A DNA stretch of 64,000 bases from Symsagittifera roscoffensis. Taxonomy: Eukaryota; Xenacoelomorpha; Acoela; Convolutidae. The notes under the pieces were generated by a model. It was not told the origin of the DNA. It made no database searches and worked only from the letters and a program-made list of their open reading frames with translations. This document shows positions 46,340-56,757 of this stretch, in pieces (the stretch's first letter is position 1; every line of letters begins with the position of its first letter). The position numbers and the translations under genes are program-made. Location: assembly GCF_963678635.1 (NCBI RefSeq), contig NC_087064.1, forward strand, positions 11,206,819 to 11,270,818, read 5' to 3'.

Positions 46340-47480
46340 AAGAATAAATAAAAAACCATCAAAAAATGCTAACCAACAATCACACAGTCAGTCTTCACCG
46401 ACATTATCCCAAGATAACCCAACACCACCTTCAACTACCCAAAACCCCCAAACATCTACACAATTTTCCTTTCAAGATAACCCATATACCTTTGAAGAAC
46501 GACACGCTCGCTTATCTGAACCACTAGAACCAGTTCAACGACAAGCACCTCTAAGCGAACCAACATATAACTTATACCCAACACTACCACAAGAATTAAG
46601 TAGAATACGAAATCCTAGTCAAAACCAAAATACAGTCGAAATAAATAGACAAATTATACATCCTCGACGAAACAGAAATTTTCAAACTCCCCGAGTTCTT
46701 TTTGATATACCTCAATCCCCATCACAAAGTACTCCAGAAAATCCCATTGGTATATTACCAGAAACCCCTACGCTTCTTTCACAACGTAGCATCTCAAGCC
46801 TACCCTCAGATTACTTAGGTTCAACACCAACATCTGAACAAATACGTGAAAATCCCTTTAACCCCACAAACCAAACATCACGACTACCATATTGGACAAC
46901 ACATTCATTCACACAAGGTGAACCAAATTTAATCAATGATCCAACAGATATTTCTACGGATACAACAACATCCTCATCACTACCAGAAACATTATCACTA
47001 CCATCAACACCATCAATAAGCCAGATTTCACCAACGCCTTTTAACTTAAATTTCCCAAATAACCTCGACGCTAGATATCGAGAACAATCATCAACAAATA
47101 TTCCTTTAAGACTAGACTGGAATACATTCACAGCACCTCCACCATTATTTGGACAACACCCAGAAAGTAACCGACTCCACAACTGGGCATTAAATAGACT
47201 ACAATATAGACAAGACATCCACGAAGACATTCGTGATCATAACATCCAAATACTCCAACAAAATAGTCTACAATTAAAATTTGAAATCACGGTTAAACTA
47301 AACAACATTTCTCAACATCCCTACCCATTAAACCCACCAAATATAACAGCTCAATCACTACCACCACCATTTATAACAACTGAAGTAATATACAAATACG
47401 ACAGATATACCAAAAAGACAATTGGTTACATCACATTTTATAACCCATATTCAGGATTATCATACACATGCATATTCTAA
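46305..47480 (+). CDS. Pro/Ser/Thr/Gln-rich 391-codon frame without ATG
   Basis: The frame is open from just after TAG 46302-46304 to TAA 47478-47480 and contains no in-frame ATG, so ATG-based gene callers miss it. The first 250 residues are rich in Pro, Ser, Thr, Gln and Asn (disordered). The last 120 are more ordered-looking, with LRLDWNTFTAPPPLFGQHP and TTEVIYKYDRYTKKTIGYI. It overlaps the 3' end of m2 and its stop overlaps the envelope ATG by 13 bases. Expression would need splicing, a +1 shift from m2 or a non-ATG start. Function unknown. Confidence 0.55.
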   Translation, partial: KNTIININFSTKRINKKPSKNANQQSHSQSSPTLSQDNPTPPSTTQNPQTSTQFSFQDNPYTFEERHARLSEPLEPVQRQAPLSEPTYNLYPTLPQELSRIRNPSQNQNTVEINRQIIHPRRNRNFQTPRVLFDIPQSPSQSTPENPIGILPETPTLLSQRSISSLPSDYLGSTPTSEQIRENPFNPTNQTSRLPYWTTHSFTQGEPNLINDPTDISTDTTTSSSLPETLSLPSTPSISQISPTPFNLNFPNNLDARYREQSSTNIPLRLDWNTFTAPPPLFGQHPESNRLHNWALNRLQYRQDIHEDIRDHNIQILQQNSLQLKFEITVKLNNISQHPYPLNPPNITAQSLPPPFITTEVIYKYDRYTKKTIGYITFYNPYSGLSYTCIF

Positions 47481-49758
47481 AAATATTAATTTTTCTCCAA
47501 CTCTTTTTTCTAGTAATCTCCAATCAGAACATAAACCCTTCCCCCCGCACAGGACCCCAAGATTTATTAGTAACACATTACGATTGTGAAGAAAATGAAC
47601 AAAAAACACTACACAAATATGCAATAAATCAAGTATCACAATGCGAAACAGAACCACAAGCTATAGAAACTACAAATGTAATAGCGACACTTTATTCAAA
47701 AGCCCGAGCAACAACAGTTATAGGATATAAATTCACAGCAACATGTTCTGAAAAGAAAGTACATTGTTCACAAGTCTCAAATGGAAATAAAAACCGACTT
47801 GACCACGAATCATTCTACCAGAGTAATATCGAACAACTTTTACATCTCAATCCCGAAGCTTGTAAAAACGAGTTACTCCGACTAAATATCACAAGAAATA
47901 AAAACGCAGATAGAAAGTTAGTATATTTCCAAGTTTTTTCAGATTCTGTACATCAAGCAGAACTTAAAAGATATCAAGGACATATAAAATTAGATGAAAA
48001 ATACCCATACAACGGCGCACACGGAAGATTAACTTATGACATACACGATAAACACTGGATCCACATATTGGTATAAATAACCCATCAAACTGCAAAGCAG
48101 ACACGAAAAATAAAGGATGTCAAGAAATAATGTTTTTCGATTGGAAAATACAACTCGAAAAAATACAACTCACACGCGATTTATCTGACAACACAATGAT
48201 CTATCAAGGAATTAGATTACCTTGTAAAAACGATCAAGGCTATTGTGACCCTACAACACGAACACAAGCAACAATTGTTTGGTTCCCCGAAGACACATGT
48301 ACAACATTTCAAGTAGCAAAAATACACGCTCGTATGATAAAATTTCACGAAAAATATTTTTTACAATCAATTCCATATGAACAAGTAAATCCATCACGAA
48401 AACAAAGTTCTAATTTTAGAAACATACACAATATAGAAAATAAATTGACACGTTTTCAAATATATCAATAAACAGAACTTGCATGTAAATACAGAAATCC
48501 ACTTCACAAAACACAATACTCCGAAATATTAACTGAATACGAAAAAGGATTCGACATGACCACTGGAAAAGTAAAAATCGACCCATACGCCACAAATCAT
48601 CCTATAAACGAAGGAACATCATATATACCAGTTGATTTTCAAAAAAGTAAAGGTCAACCTGGTGGACATCTAAAGCCCCATGACACTAGAAGCACACGTT
48701 TACAAGAACTATCACTAATGAATAGTACATATTTCGGTATTATCCACTATGATATTCATTTAGATATGAAATTAGACTACACAATTAGCCAAATTTTTCA
48801 GGAAATGTCACTCTCCGAATTAGAAACACTTCACCAATTATGCGAATTAGAAAGGACACAAATCCTACAATCACTTGCACTAGCAGTATTAAAAATACCC
48901 TACGCAGGATATTTACTATCAGGAAATAGATCAAACTTTTTAGACTATGAAGGAAACATTTTATGGTTTTATACCTGTACCAAAAAAGTATCACCACTAT
49001 ATGTTTTTGAAGATAAACGATGCTATAAAAGAATCCCTATCTTTTATAAGAATAAAGTACATTTCGTTGACACACTTTCAAGACGAACCTATTTCTGGGA
49101 TACCGCAGTCCCATGTGGATCAGAAAATAGCCACAATGTAGTACAACTGAACCCTGATGAAGATAAATATTACCTTCTTACCCCATATCCCACATTAATG
49201 CAATCACTCAAAAAATTTTCACCTGAAAGCATTAGAGCTATTGCTGGAAACCCAAATATTGACCTACAATCAATTGGAATATATTCAAAATCCGATATCC
49301 AACATCACATTAGAACACAACAATTCCAAGAATTATTAACACAAATGGACACTATACAAAGACAATCAATTGACCAAAATTTAAGAAAACTTGCCGAAAC
49401 CGCAGGATTTTCAGACATTTATACACAAGATTATAGCGGATATTTTAAAGACATTAAAGACTACATCTATTAAAACGGTGAAAAATACAGACCACAAGAT
49501 ATTTCACCTTTAAATATTTTCAATTTTGTCACCTTTAAGAACAAAATTCTAGCTTTTTTAGGATGGCTCTATTACATCTTAGAAAAATTAACTATCTTAT
49601 ACGCCATGTTTTATTTTATAGGATTTCTTTTCTCACTGTTAAAAGGAATCTATAACACATGCGCTATACACACACAAGTAAACCGACAAGCAAGTGTAGC
49701 ACGTATACTATTTGCAGGGCTCTTTTTAAAATTTTTTCATCATCAATTAATAAAATAA
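47468..49758 (+). pseudogene. env: Envelope-like glycoprotein, first copy, interrupted
   Basis: Starts at ATG 47468 with a hydrophobic signal peptide (residues about 3-18). Conserved cysteine-containing segments follow: HYDCEENE, CSEKKVHCSQVSNG, LPCKNDQGYC, TIVWFPEDTC, then FYTCTKKVSPLYVF and RCYKRIPIF, and a C-terminal membrane segment (about 49540-49640) with a basic tail. The order and spacing resemble the surface glycoprotein of chuviruses and related negative-strand RNA viruses; membrane fusion is the family role, inferred here. Breaks: frame change near 48060, TAA 48469, TAA 49471, and a 1-base loss near 49730 that alters the tail. Confidence 0.7.
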
Positions 49759-49827
49759 TTCTCGATGCACAAATAAAAGAATATAACACAAAAATATCCA
49801 CAAGACAAAACACATACGACGAACACA

Positions 49828-50973
49828 GCCAACCTCCAAACTCAAATCCCAATAATCCCACTTTTTGCTTTCCCACCACCCGATTTTCCGATTATTAATA
49901 TACCATCAAGCACGAATTCTGAAACTAACTCAGATATTTCAGTTTTTCATTCTAATTCACAATTTAATAACTCTAATGTAGAAACCCCCGACGAATTTGC
50001 AGACTCCGAACCATCTCCCTCTTCCTATACCCAGACCAACTCCTCAGTTTTTTTCAAAACCCCCTTTTCAACCAATCCCATCCAATCATCCACTCCCATC
50101 CGTTTCCACTCCTTCTTATGCTTCCCAAGTGACCCCAACCTATTCTCCACTTCATTCCGACAGATCATATAATATTACCCCAGATACCCCCCAAATTTCT
50201 CAGGAGCTTGATAATTTTATTACTTTACAACAACAATTAATACACCCCAACACCCTCACAATACATCAACTATCATCCACAATAACATCCTCAAATCCAC
50301 CTACACCCACACCATCCTCAGCTTACCCTCCATCATTAGCACAATCATCCACATCCACTGAAACACCTACTAGCACTCATCTAGCTTATCGCACTTTTAA
50401 ACGAAAATTTCCAAATCACCCATTCCCAACTAAACCCGGAACAGCCCGCGAAAATATTAATCACCCGGAACACACCAACACAAAAAATTTTCTTGAAATC
50501 AACTTACCCTCATTTCCGCAATATACGTTAAATACACCTAACAATACTAACGACACACGCAATTTTGTTGATGAGCACGTTTTAATGCCAACACTTCATT
50601 GGACAGCTTATTATAATTTTACTAACCCCCTTTGCCTACCATTAGCTAATACTCATGAAAATATTGAAAAGAACAAACACATGTTATATAGACTCACCAC
50701 AACACTAACAACTCGACAATTTACTTACTAGGGATATAAAAAATTATTAAAAACATTCTCTGCACCCCAAGCTAATGAATTTGCAATAGAATACTACGAT
50801 CATAATATCATCCGCCCTAATCAAGATCAATTTTTAGATGAAGACCGCTTCGCAAACCCGCAACTAACCAAAAAATTTTTCATCAAAACATCATACGTAT
50901 TCACACTTAACATTTTTGATATGAAGCATGATCACATTATTTCAGAATCACTAGTTAATATTCAAGCATTCTA
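49828..50973 (+). pseudogene. Accessory protein, first copy, truncated and broken
   Basis: Homologous to the intact 602-aa ORF at 52818-54626. The N-terminal part is split by a frameshift near 50000, the best frame is 49997-50731, and TAG 50729 breaks it. Homology continues to about 50968, where the sequence switches without a gap into the duplicated envelope start. About the last 215 residues of the protein are therefore missing. Confidence 0.65.
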
Positions 50974-52553
50974 AAAATATTAACATTTCAACACATCTTT
51001 TTTTGTAATATTTTCCGATCAAAACACAAATCCTTCTCCTCGCACAGGACCCCAGGATTTATTAGAACACACTATGATTGTGAAGAAAACGAACAAAAAA
51101 CACTACACAAATATGCAATAAATCAAGTATCGCAATGCGAAACAGAACCACAAGCTATAGAAACTACAAATGTAATCGCAACATTATATTCAAAAGCACG
51201 AGCAACAACAGTCACAGGATATAAATTTACAACAACATTTTCCGAAAAGAAAGTACACTGTTCACAAGTTTCCAACGGAAATAAGAACCGACTTGATCAT
51301 GAATCATTTTATCGAAGTAATATAGAACGACTTTTACATCTAAATCCCGATGATTGTAAATGACCCTTCAATAAATGGAATAAATGACCCTTCAAACTGC
51401 AAAGCAGACACAAAAAATAAAGGATATCAAGAAATAATGTTTTTTGATAGAAAAATACAACTCAAAAAATACAACTCACACGAGATTTATCTGATCACAC
51501 AATGATCTATCAAGGAATTAGATTACCTTGCAAAAATGATCAAGGTTATTGTGACCCTACGACAAGGACCCAAGCAACAATTGTTTGGTTTCCTGAAGAT
51601 ACATGCACACTATTTCAAGTAGCAAAAATACACTCTCGAATGATAAAATTCCATGAAAAATATTTTATAGAATCAATTCCATACGAATAAGTAAACCCAT
51701 CCCGTAAATAAAGTAATGATTTTAGAAATATCCATGATATAGAAAATAAATTAACACGTTTTCAAATCTATCAAGAAACAGAATTTGCATGTAAATACAG
51801 AAATCCCCGTCATAAGACACAATACACTGAAATACTTGTCGAATACGAAAAATGTTTCGACATGACCACTGGAAAAATAAAATTTATCCCTTATGCCACA
51901 AGTCATACTATAAATGAAGTAACATCATACGTCCCAGTTAACTTTCTGAAAAGCACAGGTCAACCTGGTGGAAAACTAAAACCATATGACAGTAAAAGCA
52001 CACGTTTAAATATTCTAAATCTCTTATCCAACATCACATTAGAACACAACAATTACAGGAATTATTAACACAAATGGACACGATACAACGACAATCAATT
52101 GACCAAAATTTAAGAAAACTTGCCGAAACCGCAGGATTTTCAGATATTTATACACAAGACTATAGCGGATATTTTAAAGACATTAAAGACTATATATATC
52201 TAAACGGTGAAAAATATCGACCACAAGATATCTCACCTATAAATATTTTTAGCTTTTTTATACTCAAAAATGAAATTCTTGATTTTCTAGGATGGCCCTA
52301 TTACATCTTAGAAAAATTAACTATCTTATACGCAATGTTTAACTTTATAGGATTTCTTTCTTCACTTTTAAAAGGAATCTATAATACATGCGCTATACAC
52401 ACACAAGTAAATAGACAAGCAAGTGTAGCACGCATACTATTTGCAGGATTTTTTGGAATTTTTTTATCATCAATAAACAAAATTCTTTTAGACGCACAAG
52501 GTGAAAATAAAAGAATACAACACAAAAATAGCAACAAGACAGAACACATATAA
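50968..52553 (+). pseudogene. env: Envelope-like glycoprotein, second copy, internally deleted
   Basis: Alignable to the first copy, but the signal-peptide region is damaged and segments equivalent to about 47865-48062 and 48700-49290 are deleted (joins near 51360 and 52015). The intact frames are 51502-51690, 51862-52068 and 52074-52553. The last contains the stem and the membrane segment, and its tail is longer than in copy one. At the two sites where the first copy has TAA (48469, 49471), this copy has sense codons. Confidence 0.65.
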
Positions 52554-52821
52554 CGAAGAACATAACAATGTAGAAATAACGCCTACAGCACCACAGTTAC
52601 CACTCCTACCACATAACCATCCATTATCCCTAGTCCTACGAAATTTTCGAAATTTAGCAATAACACATAATCCAAATTTTAGACCAACCATATCACAAAG
52701 TCCCATTCAACATATAATGACACATCATTCACTAGATGAAAATACATATGAACAAATTATAGAACAACCCCATACCACCGCTTTTCAGTCTCAAAATAAT
52801 AATATTTTTAGCCCACGATGA
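52501..52821 (+). CDS. Short Pro/Asn-rich ORF ending in ATGA overlap
   Basis: The frame opens inside the end of the second envelope copy and runs about 106 codons to TGA 52819-52821, which overlaps the ATG of the 602-aa ORF. There is no early ATG (the listed 5' codon is GTG), so it may be expressed by splicing or be part of a longer product. It is polar, with no motif recognised. Confidence 0.3.
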   Translation: MKIKEYNTKIATRQNTYNEEHNNVEITPTAPQLPLLPHNHPLSLVLRNFRNLAITHNPNFRPTISQSPIQHIMTHHSLDENTYEQIIEQPHTTAFQSQNNNIFSPR

Positions 52822-54626
52822 GCCGACAACTTGGATCCCTACACCGCTCAAATTCCCATCCAACCAACCTCAACACTCCAATTACAATAATTCCACTTTT
52901 TGCTTTCCCGCCACCCGATTTCCCAACCAATAATGTAACATCAGGCATGAATTCAGACACTAATTCACATATCTCAGTTTTATACTCCATTTCACAACTC
53001 AATAACCCAAATATTGAAACCCCGGATGAATTTGCAGACTCTGAACCATCTCCATCCAATAATTTTCAAACCAACTCCTCAGTTTTTTCAAAACCCCCTT
53101 TTCAACCAATCCCACCAAATAACCCACTCCCATCCATTTCTACACCCTCTTATGCTTCACAAGTCACCCCAACCTACTCTTCATTTCATTCAGACCGATC
53201 ATCCAATTCTCCAGACACTCTTCAAATCTCCCAAGAACTAGATAATTTTATCACCCTACAACACCAACCCTTCCACCTTGAAAACCCCACTATAAATCAG
53301 ATTTCGTCCACAATAGAATCATCAAACCCACCTACCCCTACACCCTCTTCAGCTTATACCGCATCATTGGCACCATCATCCACATCCACCGAATCGTCAA
53401 ATAGCACTAATAGAGCTTATCGCACTTTCAAAAGAAAATTCCCAAACCATCCATTTCCAACAAAACCAGGAACAGCCCGTGAATATATTAATCATCCAAA
53501 TCACACTAACACGAAAGAATTTTTAGCAATAACCTTATCTTCATTTCCACAGTATACTTTGAACACCCCTAACGACACTAACGACACACGTAGTTATGTA
53601 GATGAACAAGTTTTAATGCCTACACTTCATTGGACATCATATTATCATTTTACTAACCCCCTTTGCCTACCTTTATCTAATACTCACATCGATATAGAAA
53701 GAAATCAAGATATGCTATATCGACTCACCACACCACTAACACATAGACAATTTACTTATATAGGATATAAAAAGTCACTAAAAACATACACTGCACCCCG
53801 AGCTAACGAATATACGCTAGTATATTACGATCACAACATCATCCGAGCTAACCAAGACCAATTTTTAGATGATGATCGTTTCGCTGACCCACAAATCACA
53901 GAAACATTTTTCATCAAAACACCATATGTATTTACACTCAATATATTTGACCGCAAATTCGACCACGTCATTTCTGAAGCACTAACCGACATGCAAGCTT
54001 ACGAAAGTTTTAAAGGAAGATTTCAATTTTTTTCACTAACCTTCAATTTCCTTGCACCACAAGAACGCGATTTGCACTGCTCACACGACATTATGTTACG
54101 CACTAAACAAACTCACACATATACATATTATCGCTTTATACAAAATCACTTTGATCTACACACTCCATCAAGACAACCACACCACCGTTTTCAATTTATT
54201 AACTCTAAATACAGTTCACCATTTTTTCTTAACTTCACATATTGCATCAAAGATACTAACCTTCACGGTATTCTTCGCAATTATGATCCCATAACCCAAA
54301 TGTATATTTTTTGTCCCATCACGAAGACCTTCAACGCAGAAGAATCCAGACCCTTCCTTATCCCACATGAATTTATTCAACCTATAGAAATCCCGATATT
54401 AGAATTCAACCACAACACTAAATACAATCACAAATTATATAATTTCATCCAAAACACACCTTATGAGTTTGCAGTTGGCACTGAAGAACTAAAAACTATT
54501 AAAGCACTTCAATTGCTTTGGCCACTGCTTCAAACTAAAAACATCATTCGCATACTAGCAAAATTACTAACAAATTCCGACATAATACACGACATCTTCC
54601 CCCACGGTTTTTTCCCCGACGACTAA
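52818..54626 (+). CDS. Intact 602-aa accessory protein of unknown function
   Basis: ATG 52818 to TAA 54624-54626 with no break, the longest fully intact gene of the element. Residues about 1-210 are Pro/Ser/Thr/Asn-rich and probably disordered, with repeated PTPTPSSAY- and STSTESSNST-type runs. Residues about 210-600 look folded, with many aromatic residues (TLHWTSYYHFTNPLCLPL, then FQFFSLTFNFLAPQERDL, then PFFLNFTYCIKDTNLHGI). No signal peptide, membrane segment or known motif. It follows the envelope and overlaps the ORF before it by ATGA. Conservation between the two module copies argues for a real protein. The role is unknown; a host-interaction or regulatory protein is a guess. Confidence 0.75.
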   Translation: MSRQLGSLHRSNSHPTNLNTPITIIPLFAFPPPDFPTNNVTSGMNSDTNSHISVLYSISQLNNPNIETPDEFADSEPSPSNNFQTNSSVFSKPPFQPIPPNNPLPSISTPSYASQVTPTYSSFHSDRSSNSPDTLQISQELDNFITLQHQPFHLENPTINQISSTIESSNPPTPTPSSAYTASLAPSSTSTESSNSTNRAYRTFKRKFPNHPFPTKPGTAREYINHPNHTNTKEFLAITLSSFPQYTLNTPNDTNDTRSYVDEQVLMPTLHWTSYYHFTNPLCLPLSNTHIDIERNQDMLYRLTTPLTHRQFTYIGYKKSLKTYTAPRANEYTLVYYDHNIIRANQDQFLDDDRFADPQITETFFIKTPYVFTLNIFDRKFDHVISEALTDMQAYESFKGRFQFFSLTFNFLAPQERDLHCSHDIMLRTKQTHTYTYYRFIQNHFDLHTPSRQPHHRFQFINSKYSSPFFLNFTYCIKDTNLHGILRNYDPITQMYIFCPITKTFNAEESRPFLIPHEFIQPIEIPILEFNHNTKYNHKLYNFIQNTPYEFAVGTEELKTIKALQLLWPLLQTKNIIRILAKLLTNSDIIHDIFPHGFFPDD

Positions 54627-54629
54627 CAG

Positions 54630-54707
54630 GTAAGTATAATTTATACATATTCTTCACTACTAAATTTGAAATAAATACTAACCATTCTTTATCCATGTCT
54701 TATTTAG
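54630..54707 (+). promoter_or_regulatory. Intron-like signal in the 3' region
   Basis: CAG followed by GTAAGT starts four bases after the accessory stop codon. A perfect TACTAAC branch-point box is at 54676-54682 and TATTTAG ends at 54707, 25 bases further on. Donor, branch and acceptor together describe a 78-base intron in sense orientation. The donor could also pair with other acceptors. Confidence 0.5.
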
Positions 54708-55670
54708 ATTTTTAGTCTTCATCCCACGATCACCTACAAATTACACAAAAGAAAATTAAAAAATAGAAAACTTCTTCAAATTCTTCAAAACTCTATTAAT
54801 ATTTTGCACTAGATAAATTCAATAAAAATCATACCAATGTAGTAAATTAATTTATAAATTATTTCCCTAAAAGCAGTAATTCTAATAATGATGAAAATTT
54901 GTAACTTAATTTTTCCCTAAAAAACTAGCAGTTAAATTGAAGTTCTATGTAGTAAATTGATAAAACTAAAATGCAGTACTAACCTTTTGATATTTCCATT
55001 CACTCGCACAAAAATTCTATCCAAACTCGCACAGCTCGCCCACGAAGAATTGTTTAAATAATGAATTTCAGTTTCAAGCTTTCACACTCAACAACTCTAA
55101 CACACGATAACACGTTTCAAACTTTCCTTTAACCCGGTTGGAAAGGAATTATATACTAAACAAAACTAACCAATGCAGCTTACTAAACACCACAAATCAT
55201 AGAATAACAGCATGACTAAGGAAAGAAAACCAACGGTACCCAAACCGGATTAACCCAGTTTAAAACTGGATAATTTATTCTTTTGAAGACTATAATAAAA
55301 CACAAAAAAGTCGAAAGACAAACCCATACCAAAAACAATTTGATTCTTGAAAAAAGGACACAACCAACGAAAGATAAGAAAAACCACAATAAACCCAACA
55401 TAAAACGTTATCACATAACAGGACCTCTCACAGAAACCGCACGAAATCATACTCCCACTCCTGGCCTAACCCACCAGGGAGGACGTCCTGAGCATGCTCT
55501 ATAGCCGGCCTAACCCACCGCGCTACATCCACGCTTTGTGACCACACTTCTATTTTTAATAAGAGGTACTCAAGGGTGAGTAACTCTTCAAAATAACCGA
55601 ACTAAAACAAAAAGCTTTTGTGAAAACAACTAACCAAAATCATAATTAAAACACCGAACTAATAAAAATT
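54708..55670. other. Non-coding 3' region of the giant element
   Basis: AT-rich, then a slightly more GC-rich part near 55440-55560 with a repeated GGCCTAACCCACC. No convincing frame on the plus strand. Confidence 0.45.
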
Positions 55671-56147
55671 TTATAAAATGTAAATTATACCTTGCAGTAT
55701 ATAGATCAGCATACAACACCAAAGACGAACATCCAAAGACAAAATGACCCCACTACACTCGAAAAAGAATGGCCAACCACAATCAATATGCCGTCCACAA
55801 TCACAACTCAAAGGATTTAGAGTACGACTTGACTTCGCAGAAAAGGACTTCATTGAACTAGACCAATGACCACCTCGATGTTCAAGTATACGTACAGATC
55901 CGAGTAACCAGGCATCCCCTCCACGCACAATCTCCACGCCATTCCCAGAATAGGTTGAACACAAAAGAAGTTCTCTACATGAAACAGAAAAACCTGTCAT
56001 AGCAAACCATTCTGAAATCAGATTTGAGTTTGTTGAGAAAACCCAGTCGTTGTCATAAGAAGACACAACGATTGATCCTGGAACTTCTCTAACAAGAGAA
56101 CCCAGAAGAAATATGATGTTCGCCAAATACCAACGTCCATCATCCAT
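55671..56147 (-). CDS. Antisense 158-aa ORF of unknown nature
   Basis: A minus-strand frame from ATG 56147. Composition is richer in Cys, Trp, Gly and Ser than the rest of the element (DCGRHIDCGWPFFFECSG), and a hydrophobic stretch precedes the end. A donor-like CAAGGTATAA lies near its end at about 55690 on the minus strand, so it could be a first exon. It may be a captured sequence, an antisense gene or a chance frame. Confidence 0.25.
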   Translation of the reverse strand: MDDGRWYLANIIFLLGSLVREVPGSIVVSSYDNDWVFSTNSNLISEWFAMTGFSVSCRELLLCSTYSGNGVEIVRGGDAWLLGSVRILEHRGGHWSSSMKSFSAKSSRTLNPLSCDCGRHIDCGWPFFFECSGVILSLDVRLWCCMLIYILQGIIYIL

Positions 56148-56199
56148 CCTTTGAATTGCAGAAAAACTATTCTAAAAAACTCTGTAAAACCCGGATGGG

Positions 56200-56610
56200 T
56201 GGAACCTGATCTAAACTACATTTTATGATTGGATAAATTAGATATTTTACCACTGTAAAGTATTTAATATTAACCAATCATGATCCATCTAACTAACAAC
56301 CCACTTATTTGTAAGTGCTGAAATTACTTGTAATTTCAGCACCAGAGAGATTTGAATTTAACTTAGAAATTAGTTGCCTCTCCAAAGAGAACTTCAGCAG
56401 CCGCAATAAACCAGTATACCCTAGATCTATTGAGCCTAGCAGAGACTAGTTAAACGACCTGAGACTAGATAGTATAAGAGTAAGATTAGGATCGGTATTA
56501 GACTAAGAAGTTGCACGAATCTATCCGGCCGAAAATAAGATAGCGTGACGAGCAGACGGTGTACCCTATCCGAAATTACTCTATGAGTTAACCACATCGG
56601 TCATAACTCA
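56200..56610 (+). repeat. 3' LTR of the giant element
   Basis: 411 bp, identical to the 5' LTR except for one A/T difference in the CCGAAAATAAGATAG segment. It is preceded by a weak purine tract (GGATGGG) as polypurine primer candidate and followed by the GTTG duplication. Confidence 0.9.
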
Positions 56611-56757
56611 GTTGATCTTTCTTCCCCTTTTTCTCCCCCTAGCCCAATTTATGTCTCTTTTTGCTCTTCACGCATATGACCCCACTTCCACGTGTATACC
56701 GCCACTGCCGTCCCCCCTTCCCCTTTTTATTATCTCCTTTCTCCTTCATTTTTACGG

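Larger units (their letters stand above)
47474..54000 (+). repeat. 3.5-kb tandem duplication of the envelope/accessory module
   Basis: Unit 1 runs from the envelope start (about 47474) to about 50968. Unit 2 starts there with the same ATTCTAAAAATATTA and continues to the corresponding accessory position (about 54000). The two units differ at many positions and unit 2 has lost two envelope segments, so the duplication is much older than this insertion. Confidence 0.75.
34972..56610 (+). mobile_element. Giant (21.6 kb) envelope-bearing Ty3/gypsy-like LTR retroelement
   Basis: Bounded by two 411-bp LTRs starting TGGAACC and ending ACTCA, and by a GTTG duplication (34968-34971 and 56611-56614), the 4-bp size usual for Ty3/gypsy and errantiviruses. 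The gene order is leader, basic ORF, gag, -1 frameshift site, protease, RT, RNase H, integrase, small membrane ORFs, Pro/Ser/Thr-rich frame, envelope-like glycoprotein, accessory ORF, duplicated envelope/accessory module, intron-like signal, LTR. The length is 2-4 times that of ordinary Ty3 elements. Only one base differs between the LTRs (35320-35330 region, A against T), so insertion is very recent, yet gag, pol and env carry stops and frameshifts. Confidence 0.9.

Noticed and set aside
46811-47230. 139-residue minus-strand ORF opposite the Pro/Ser/Thr-rich frame
   Set aside because: The plus-strand frame is much longer, and the minus-strand composition is that of a shadow.
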